The position numbers and the translations under genes were made by a program. Below the pieces are notes generated by a model, which ran no database searches, was not told the origin of the DNA, and saw only the letters and a list, made by a program, of their open reading frames with translations. Shown here piece after piece: positions 57,105 to 64,000 of a stretch of 64,000 bases of DNA. The stretch spans positions 75,405,676 to 75,469,675 of the forward strand of contig CM061065.1 in the NCBI GenBank assembly GCA_030762895.1. The letters run 5' to 3'. Origin of the DNA: Sophora flavescens. Taxonomy: Eukaryota > Streptophyta > Magnoliopsida > Fabales > Fabaceae. Numbering within the stretch: the first letter of the stretch is position 1; each line of letters starts with the position of its first letter.

Positions 57105-57820
57105 GAGCCCCCAATAGCCCAAAACGTGTAAAAACGCGCTAAGCCCGCTTAATCCGCATATGGTTCTGTATTTCGCACATATCTTGTGTTATAGACATTC
57201 AAAAATTATAAATTTTATATCATTGGAAATATAAAAGAATTTTCTACAAATTTTATGAAGAGCACAAAATCTGAAACCGACGTTTAATAGTCAAAACATG
57301 GATAGCATTTAACAAAATGGTTCTGGCGTTGGAACATGAATAGTGTGTACGAATTTGGTCATAACTTGAGCTACAAGAATCCAATTTGGACGAATTTGGT
57401 GTCTATGGAAAGCTAAGAGATAGGACTATATTTCTTATGCAGATCTCGAATTCAAACAAGTTCTCTTTGGTTATGAAATATCCATCTGAAGTTAGGTATC
57501 TAGTCATGTAATGCGAAATTGGGCTTAAAATACTCAAACTATCTATTTATAATGGGTAACACAGCATGGGCCTTGATATTCTTATGTTTCCTATCATTAT
57601 TGCCGCAATAATTTAGTCCAGGATAGGTTCTGATCCTTATTTTTATTTTATTTTATTTTAAATCAATTTTATATTATTGTGGAACCCACTGGATTTTTAT
57701 TATAAAGAAAACAATTATAATAAACTCTTATACTACCCTTTTTTTATTAAAATAATTATATTTGAATTTTTAGGATGTTACATTTCTCCCCTACTTAGAG
57801 AATTTCGTCCCCGAAATTCA

Positions 57821-58460
57821 TCACATACTCACACACATATTATAACATATGTTGAAAACCAAACATAAAGGTACCTTACCTAAACAACAAGATCTGGGTA
57901 TTGACATACGATGTCCTCTTCCATCTTTCAAGTAGTTTCCTTCGGAGTTAATCATTTCCCATAACACTTTCACCAATGGAATTGTCTTGTTCCTTAGAGT
58001 CTTTGTGACCTTGTTCAAGATTTGACTAGGCCTAGGCTTATAGATCAAATTATCCTTCAATTGTAAAGACTCAGGAGCTATCACATGAGATTCATCAGGT
58101 ACATATTTTCTAAGTTGCGACACATGGAAAACATTATGAAGATTTGCCAATTGTGGCAGAAGAGCCAATTGGTAAACAATGGGCACGACTATTTTGAGAA
58201 TTAGGAAAGGTCCCATAAAACGAACAGTCAGTTTTCTGAATGACATTGACCTTCCCATCCCAAACTTAAGAGTGCCTCTCAAGATTACTTCCTCTTCCTA
58301 AAACTCTAAATGCTTTTTTTTTCTTGTCGACATAACACTTTTTATCTATTCTGCACAATGCGCATCTTTCCCTCAATTATTAATCCTACTTGCGATCTCT
58401 TTGATTAAATCTGATCTTAACAATATCTTCTCACCTACTTCGCACTATCATAAAAGGGGA
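57821..58460 (-). pseudogene. Integrase C-terminus of chromovirus G
   Basis: The 58282-57821 frame reads KLTVRFMGPFLILKIVVPIV, VFHVSQLRKYVPDESHVIAP, then KTIPLVKVLWE, matching the end of element B3's integrase and its chromodomain-like tail. Upstream (58283-58460) remnants such as MRIVQNR and KSVMSTRK in broken frames correspond to the segment before it. The integrase catalytic core is not present. Confidence 0.85.
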
Positions 58461-58480
58461 TCTACATTCCTAATCACATC

Positions 58481-58526
<46 letters not shown>

Positions 58527-59379
58527 ATTAGATATTCCACCAGATAATAAACGTACAATTCATGGCCCCTTAACTTAAAAAAATTTATTTTTTTTAAAGA
58601 AAAAAATTTAATTTTAAAATGAAGTCAATAATAATATTTATATAATAAAATCATGCACTTAAGCAGTTGTTTCTATCCATCCGCCTATAATTAGAACACC
58701 TTCACTTGCATTTCATCTTTATAAGCATTCTCACAAATTAAATTTAACAAACAATCCATAAAAGAAATTGATGTAATATTTTATATCATCCATACGTAGA
58801 CATAATATTTTACGAACTCTATAGCAAGTTTCTTATATTCTACACAGAACCGAGGAATTTTATAAATTTTATAAAAAAAGAAATGTGAAGCAGTAGCACG
58901 TTCACATACTAATTTTTAGCTATCCTAAAATGATAATTTCGAAAGAGGAAGAAATAGTTTCACTTTATGTTGATAAGAAGAGCTTACTAAAAAATATATA
59001 TATATGTGTGACAACAAAACGGAGAATAATGTTTAACAAAATTACAACTAAACTATGCAGACATTATGCAAAAACAACTGTAAAAATTAACACCACAATA
59101 ATATAAGAAACCAATTCAATCTCGATCTTTGAGTAGACATATACAAATAAGAAATAGCATTTTTTCACTTTTTTGTTAAGAAATATAAGTTTGTTAGGAT
59201 TAGACATGCCATTAATCTATATGGAAAACAAATCATAAGGGAATATCAATCGCGATTAATACTTCGACACTTGAGAAGCAATTTGAAATTTCAAGGAAAG
59301 TGATCCTCTAAAAATTATATAACAAAATTACAACATTATAATACAATTTGAACATATATATAAAATTCTTTAATCTCAC
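58461..59379. other. AT-rich stretch without recognisable gene
   Basis: It contains an (AT)n run at 58493-58523. I see no protein motif, hairpin series or LTR end. It is probably decayed internal sequence of element G, up to the insertion of element E. Confidence 0.5.
58493..58523. repeat. (AT)n microsatellite
   Basis: About 15 AT dinucleotides. Confidence 0.9.
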
Positions 59380-59605
59380 TGATGAGTGTGATTTTACCTC
59401 ATTTTTCATGTACATTTCTGCATGCATTTGCATATAGTTAGGCCAAATTAGTGTTGATTTTGTATAGTTTTTCCTTTGGAACGGATGAGGTGGTTTGTGT
59501 GTTGTTTTGCAGGATTTAGTGGAAAAATGCCCAGAAAACAGCCTTGGTAGAGCTTGGCTGAAAAAGAGCTTGAAAAGTGAAGGTTATGAGCCAAACAGAG
59601 AGTAT

Positions 59606-59868
59606 CACGGCCTGTTGCGTGATGGACCTCACTACCGTGAGGGAGCAAAGTAGCGAAGAAAGATTGAGCCAAAAGTCGGAAGTCGTCACGGCCTGGCCGT
59701 GATGGCTATCACTACTGCGTGACCTGCTAGTTGGAAAAGTCAGAAACGATCACGGCCTGGCCGTGATGACCATCACGGCCGTGATGAATAAGTGAATGAA
59801 GAGGTGCCCAAGTCAGAGACCATCACGGCCTGGCCGTGATGGCTGTCACGGCCGTGACGGGCGACGGA
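59606..59868 (+). repeat. GC-rich palindromic word cluster in U3 of E
   Basis: Three ATCACGGCCTGGCCGTGATG-type and two TCACGGCCGTGA palindromes plus broken relatives (TCACTACCGTGA, TCACTACTGCGTGA), several preceded by GTCAGA(A/G)A. No CTCGCGAG words here. Confidence 0.9.
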
Positions 59869-59870
59869 CC

Positions 59871-59878
59871 TATAAATA
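59871..59878 (+). promoter_or_regulatory. TATA box of element E
   Basis: TATAAATA immediately after the last word of the cluster; CACTGAACAG follows and may mark the start region. Confidence 0.7.
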
Positions 59879-60783
59879 AACCTGCACTGAACAGAAAAGG
59901 GAACTAACTTTTAACCTAATAATCTGCACTTGGAGGCAAGTGTGGGTCAAGGCGGAGAGGGTTTCTACCCAAATAGGGGGGCGTTTTCTCTGCTCTTGGA
60001 TGGGGAGAAGATGGAGGAAGCTTGTCTATGAGTGTTCTCCTTCCCTTTTCTCATTCTGTGTTGTATTTCCTTTTATCATGAGTAGTTAAATCCCCATTGT
60101 TGGGGTTAGATGAAACTTGTCTGAACTTGTTGTATTTGAATTGGTGTTTTAATACAAGTTTCTATTTCGTTATGAGTATGTGATTCTGTGTTTAATGCTT
60201 TCCTTGGATTAGCTACCCATAGGAATGATTTGTTGCTTTGATAGATGACTGGAAGGTTGGTATTAAGGCATGCTCATGAATCATATGCCAAGTAGTTCAA
60301 GAATCTAGGAATAGGTGTTGAATGCTTGCAATCTTATAAGTCTTAACTTAATGCAAAATCTCAAGTCATTCCACCTAAGACATTAGGGTTTAATTTGGGG
60401 TTTTAGGCTCAATGCACCTAAGACATTAGGCTTGAGTACTTTAGAAAAGGCTTGATTGGCATAATTGAATTAGGACTTGTGTTGATTACCATTTCATTGC
60501 AATTAAGGGAGGATTAGTGTAGTCTAAACCCGACAATTCTAACCACATCCCTGTTTGCATACCAAGTGTTTGACAAAATTACAAAAAGACAAAAATATTT
60601 TATTTCTTTAGTTTTAATCTCTCATATTTTAGATTAGTCTAGATAGTTGTTGAATTTGCGAATTGGTAATTGACATCCAATCCCTGTGGATACGATAACC
60701 GGTCTCACCACCGTATTACTTGATTGCGACGAGGTGCACTTGCCTTTAATTATATATCTTTAAGATACAACGCATCAAGTTTT

Positions 60784-60798
60784 TGGCGCCGTTGCCGG
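60784..60798 (+). other. Primer-binding site (tRNA-Asp), element E
   Basis: TGGCGCCGTTGCCGG, a perfect tRNA-Asp 3' complement, 6 bases after the LTR end. Confidence 0.93.
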
Positions 60799-60976
60799 GG
60801 ATTGGTTTTGTCAATATCAGTAGTAACAAATGAGACAACTAGTTTAGACATTTTTATTTTATTTTTCTGTATATAATTGATACTTTTCTTTTGTTAGTTT
60901 TGTATATATTTGTTTTTGTATTTCTTTGATCTTGTGCTTAATTGTCTGTGAGGTGAAAAATTGATTAGATAGGATC

Positions 60977-62173
60977 ATGGACTACAATTGGTATCAACCA
61001 TCTGATGCAGAAAGTGAGATATCTGAGCTGCAGCTGCGGGTAGATATGCTGCAGTTGGCCGTAAAAATCCAACAAGTGAGTGATGAGCTGTCAAGGGCAA
61101 CTGTCCCTCCTCCACCAATGGTAGTTTGTTCTGAATGGGGAAATCAATTTCCCAACACTTCTACTCCATGGTGGGGGAACCCTCCAAATAACACTTTGAT
61201 GGATGAAGGGGAACATTGGGAATCTTCCACACCTTGGTATGATGAGCCATCCCCATTGGAAGTTGCTTGGGAGAACTTCAAATCCGCATTCCCAGTCGAG
61301 GTTGAGCAACCTATCCCGGATAGTCAATCTCACTTTGAGGCTGTTTTGGAGAACTTCATGGCAACAACAATGGAAGAATTAAAGAATCAAGAAGATGCCA
61401 TTCGAAGTCTCGGGGTACGTATGGAGGAACTCTCTAACCTTCTACCCGAAATGCCAAATGAGGACTTGATGGATGATGATGAAGATGATGCAATGATGGA
61501 TGAGGAGGAAGAAGAAGAAGCGGGAGCAACCGAGTCAAGAAGTGAAGACCCTGTTTTGGAGAACATAGTTGCACCACTCCCCATTGAACCCCTGACTAAA
61601 GAGCCTGAAAGGAAGAGGCATTTGGAGGATAGCTATGTCACCATGCTCGGGGATGATGAAGAATTTGTGAAATTAAATGATGCTATTGGCCCCTATGCAT
61701 GTGTGGAATGTGATGGGAGAAACACTTGTGTGGTTTGTGCGGAGATTTCTGCATATTTGGAAGGTGATGGATTTGGCAATGCTGAGAGTGAAGATTGTCA
61801 TGAAGGCTTAATAGCACCAATGATCCTCTCGAATTGTTTGCCACCTCACATTTTAAAGCAGTCAATAATGGAGTTCATGCCTCTGCCTGAGGTTGAACCC
61901 CATTTTTATTGGGAAGATTTTATGGATAAAGGGGTCATCTTTGACCCGAGAGGAATTGAAAAGCGCTTCCCAGATGAAGAAGTCAGCATGAATTTCGAGC
62001 GCTCACTTCCACATTTTTGCTGCAAACCGTGGGATCCAAGTGAAAGATCTCACATGGTTAGCATCCCTTGGTCCTTATACCACAGGTTATGGGATCCAGG
62101 TGGATGCTTCTTAATAAGTCAAGCTAGTGACGTTAAAGAAGCGCTTATTGGGAGGCAACCCAACTTTTCTTAA
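60977..62173 (+). CDS. Single ORF of element E: coiled coil plus CxxC-x5-CxxC, 398 aa
   Basis: Unknown protein, intact from ATG to TAA. Residues 8-40 (DAESEISELQLRVDMLQLAV) and 131-157 (MEELKNQEDAIRSLGVRMEE) look helical. The second resembles the C-terminal helix of Athila gag (in element D, DASIKNLEVQVGQIA). Residues 162-190 are acidic. C242-x2-C245-x5-C251-x2-C254 has the same spacing as the linker cysteines between protease and RT in element A, and nearby residues agree (CAEI versus CSEF). The C-terminal ~100 residues are rich in Trp/Pro/Phe. The stop lies just after a conserved noncoding block, so the last 15 codons overlap a motif that is untranslated in element D. It takes gag's position after the primer site. 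I infer a remodelled gag-pro relic that interacts with proteins of full-length relatives. Confidence 0.75.
   Translation: MDYNWYQPSDAESEISELQLRVDMLQLAVKIQQVSDELSRATVPPPPMVVCSEWGNQFPNTSTPWWGNPPNNTLMDEGEHWESSTPWYDEPSPLEVAWENFKSAFPVEVEQPIPDSQSHFEAVLENFMATTMEELKNQEDAIRSLGVRMEELSNLLPEMPNEDLMDDDEDDAMMDEEEEEEAGATESRSEDPVLENIVAPLPIEPLTKEPERKRHLEDSYVTMLGDDEEFVKLNDAIGPYACVECDGRNTCVVCAEISAYLEGDGFGNAESEDCHEGLIAPMILSNCLPPHILKQSIMEFMPLPEVEPHFYWEDFMDKGVIFDPRGIEKRFPDEEVSMNFERSLPHFCCKPWDPSERSHMVSIPWSLYHRLWDPGGCFLISQASDVKEALIGRQPNFS
62121..62161 (+). other. Conserved Athila block at ORF end
   Basis: GTGACGTTAAAGAAGCGCTT followed by ATTGGGAGGCAACC is identical to the element D block at 40663-40702 (minus). In E it is translated as the C-terminus; in D it is outside the coding frame. 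It is probably a nucleic-acid signal. Confidence 0.7.
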
Positions 62174-63762
62174 CCCTTCTCTTCAGTTAATTTTGTTTTT
62201 GCTTTAACCTCTTGAATAATTTGAGAAGCTCAAGAGGTTTGTTAATAATTTTGTTAAGTGTCTTCAGATTTTAAATAAAGGAAGGAGAAAAAGAGCAGGG
62301 AGAAACAAGGCCAAAAAGTATGTGAGCCAACACCCGCTACCGCCTCGGTAAGCCGTTCCATTTTTCTTTTGCTTTATTTTATTTTTCTCTCCTCTCCAAC
62401 TTGATTGTTTACATTGGGGACAATGTAAATCTTTAAGCTTGGGGTAGGGGTATTTTGCATATGTTCATATCTTGCATTGTAAATGTTGCATTCATATAGG
62501 TTTAGTCTTGCATGATCACATGAATTGATTGCCCCTGCTTAGATTGAGCATCTAATTGTGAGAGCTAAGTGCCAATTAAATTGTGATAGTGGATTTTTGA
62601 ACCCAATTCTGTTTATTCTTGTGATATGGCTGCAAATGAATATGCTTGAGATGATTTTGGATAGTTGATGATTAGCATATGTTTCTTTAGACTTGTGTTT
62701 CTCACTGGTTCTTGAACTGATAAATGTGAGCTTTTGAGCCATTAGGGGGCACTCACTAAATCTGCCCCCATTCTTTGTGTTGAGTGTTATTCCTCTTGGT
62801 TTGTTTTCTCTAGAACTTGACTTAAAACCATTTTGAAGCTTAGAAAATTTTTGGAAACATTTTTGAAAATGATTGAGGCAATAGGTATTTTTCTGGCCTT
62901 CTGAGCTTTGAATGTGTAAATGCTACCCTTAGTTGCCCAATTTTGAGCCTGAATGAATAAAATGCTTTTCTTGGTACCCTGAAAAATTTTGATACATATA
63001 CTTGATAAGGGACCTTCTAAAGTATCAAAAAAAGGGTAAAAAGGTAGTTGAAAGTTTGGGAAAAGAATCAAAAAAAAAATAAAAAAATAAAAAAATCTTG
63101 ATTTGAAAAATTTCCCCTTCTCCAAATAAAAGGAAAAAAGAAAAGAAAAGAAAAGAAAAATAAATAGAGAAGGGGATGACAAAAAAAAATAATAAAAAGA
63201 AAAAGAAAGAAAAGAAGGGTGGAAAAATGTATTGAAAACCCAAGAAGGTATTTTAGAAGGTTTCTTGTGTTGAAATGTTTGATACTTGGTTTAGCCTTTT
63301 GAAATTTCCCTTTCTTGTTATCCCCACCTAAAGATTAATCCCATGGCCACGTTACAACCAAATAAAGACCTCTTGATTCTTAAGTGTTTTTCATAAATAT
63401 AGTGGAGATTTGGTCGATAGTCAAGCATATGGTAGGAATCATTCCTTGAGGAAAATGGAGCGAATTGTTATATATACTTGAACACTTGAGTGAGTGAGGC
63501 AAGAAAGAGAGCCAAGCAAATAAACAAGCTTGGGGTGAGCTTCAAGTGAGCAAGAGTGCCCGAATCAGTGAGAATGTGAGTCTAGGAAACTTAAGCCCCT
63601 AATTGGACTTGAATTGATTGTCTCTTGCTGAATTGTTTGAATTGCCTATTGCTTGGATCATTTTACTCGGGTTCTTAGTTCACTATCCATGCTTTGACTG
63701 TTTATCTCTTCTGGCCTAAGTTTTTGCTTGAGGACAAGCAAAGTCTTAAGCTTGGGGTGATT
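62174..63762 (+). other. 3' untranslated region of element E
   Basis: Hairpin AACCTCTTGA/TCAAGAGGTT at 62206-62239, hairpin ACATTGGGGACAATGT at 62411-62426 followed by AAGCTTGGGGTAGGGG, an A-rich tract (63068-63215), and hairpin TTGCTTGAGGACAAGCAA at 63724-63741 followed by AAGCTTGGGGTGATT, the polypurine tract. No gene; long minus-strand frames over the A-rich tract are low-complexity chance openings. Confidence 0.8.
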
Positions 63763-64000
63763 TGATGAGTGTGATTTTACCTCATTTTTCATGTACATTT
63801 CTGCATGCATTTGCATATAGTTAGGCCAAATTAGTGTTGATTTTGTATAGTTTTTCCTTTGGAACGGATGAGGTGGTTTCTGTGTGTTGTTTTGCAGGAT
63901 TTAGTGGAAAAATGCCCAGAAATCAGCCTTGGTAGAGCTTGGCTGAAAAAGAGCTTGAAAAGTGAAGGTTATGAGCCAAACAGAGAGTATCACGGCCTAG
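63763..64000 (+). mobile_element. 3' LTR of element E (start only)
   Basis: It matches 59380-59617 with about four differences, including a 2-bp length change near GTTTCTGTGTG. It ends at the window edge inside the word cluster. Confidence 0.93.

Larger units (their letters stand above)
55614..57782 (-). mobile_element. 3' LTR of chromovirus G (2169 bp)
   Basis: Minus strand TGTAACATCCTAAAAATTC at 57782 to ...GGGCGTTACA at 55614. It follows the polypurine region GACGAAATTCTCTAAGTAGG. TATAAATA at 57104-57097 lies about 680 bp into the LTR, and a seven-unit hairpin array lies further on. No LTR ORF of the M(D/N)PDAP kind is seen. Confidence 0.85.
59380..60777 (+). mobile_element. 5' LTR of element E
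   Basis: 1398 bp starting TGATGAGTGTG and ending CGCATCA, with the terminal inverted repeat TGATG/CATCA. GC word cluster at 59606-59868, TATA at 59871. Confidence 0.92.
59380..64000 (+). mobile_element. Non-autonomous Athila element E (3' LTR runs off window)
   Basis: 5' LTR 59380-60777, primer site 60784, a single ORF (60977-62173), 3' untranslated region, polypurine tract, and a 3' LTR starting at 63763. No gag capsid, protease, RT or integrase. The first 238 bp of the two LTRs differ at only about four positions, so insertion was recent. The 3' untranslated region is homologous to element D's. The 5' flank is CTCAC; the 3' flank is beyond the window. Confidence 0.92.

Overview
The window reads as a nuclear plant (eudicot-like) intergenic block made almost entirely of nested LTR retrotransposons. 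I find no intact host gene, rRNA or tRNA gene. The evidence is plant-type primer-binding sites (tRNA-Asp for Athila-type elements, initiator tRNA-Met for Tekay-type chromoviruses), long LTRs bounded by 5-bp target duplications, and decayed gag/pol frames. The species cannot be named from the sequence.

Layout, left to right. 1-9923: Athila-type element A, minus strand, 3' LTR outside the window, with its gag-pro junction split by a plus-strand solo LTR (5497-7142, TSD CTGTG). 9924-13935: Tekay-type LTR (minus) cut by A. 13936-19545: minus Tekay element B2 (gag-pro fragment plus 4.07-kb 5' LTR). 19546-24220: plus-strand Tekay element B3 (gag, protease, RT, RNase H, integrase, chromodomain-like tail, all broken). 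Its 4.2-kb 3' LTR is scattered over 24221-49928 by insertions: an LTR with primer-site stub (24767-28974), a solo LTR (29733-35191, TSD ACATG) carrying an Athila solo LTR (30111-31711), a complete gag-pro-only Athila element D (37773-44953, TSD ACCAC), and a solo LTR (44986-49646, TSD TTTTT). 49929-55429: Copia-like LTR flanked by two copies of an internal segment with exon-like reading frames. 55430-59379: Tekay LTR fragment, then chromovirus G (2.17-kb LTR plus integrase tail). 59380-64000: young non-autonomous Athila element E with one intact 398-aa ORF.

Three observations seem most worth following. First, several ~4-kb Tekay-type LTRs contain a reading frame near their 3' end. Its protein is recognisably conserved between families that are highly diverged in DNA. 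It starts directly after an AG, and a consensus splice donor lies about 1.5-2 kb upstream, so the LTR looks like a hidden spliced gene. Second, six Athila-type LTR copies from several families carry dense clusters of GC-rich palindromic words (TCACGGCCGTGA-like and CTCGCGAG-like) immediately upstream of the TATA box, which looks like a fast-changing promoter array. Third, element E keeps only a shrunken protein that combines a gag-like coiled coil with a four-cysteine motif found in the protease-RT linker of element A, yet its LTRs are almost identical, so it moved recently and presumably with proteins supplied by another element.

How parts relate: D and E share LTR starts, primer site and 3' untranslated region, so they are deletion derivatives of one lineage. 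A supplies the full gag-pro-pol plan of the clade but is dead here. Coordinates of LTR ends are firm where target duplications or primer sites fix them, and approximate for the Copia-like LTR. All statements on families come from motif recognition by eye, without database search.
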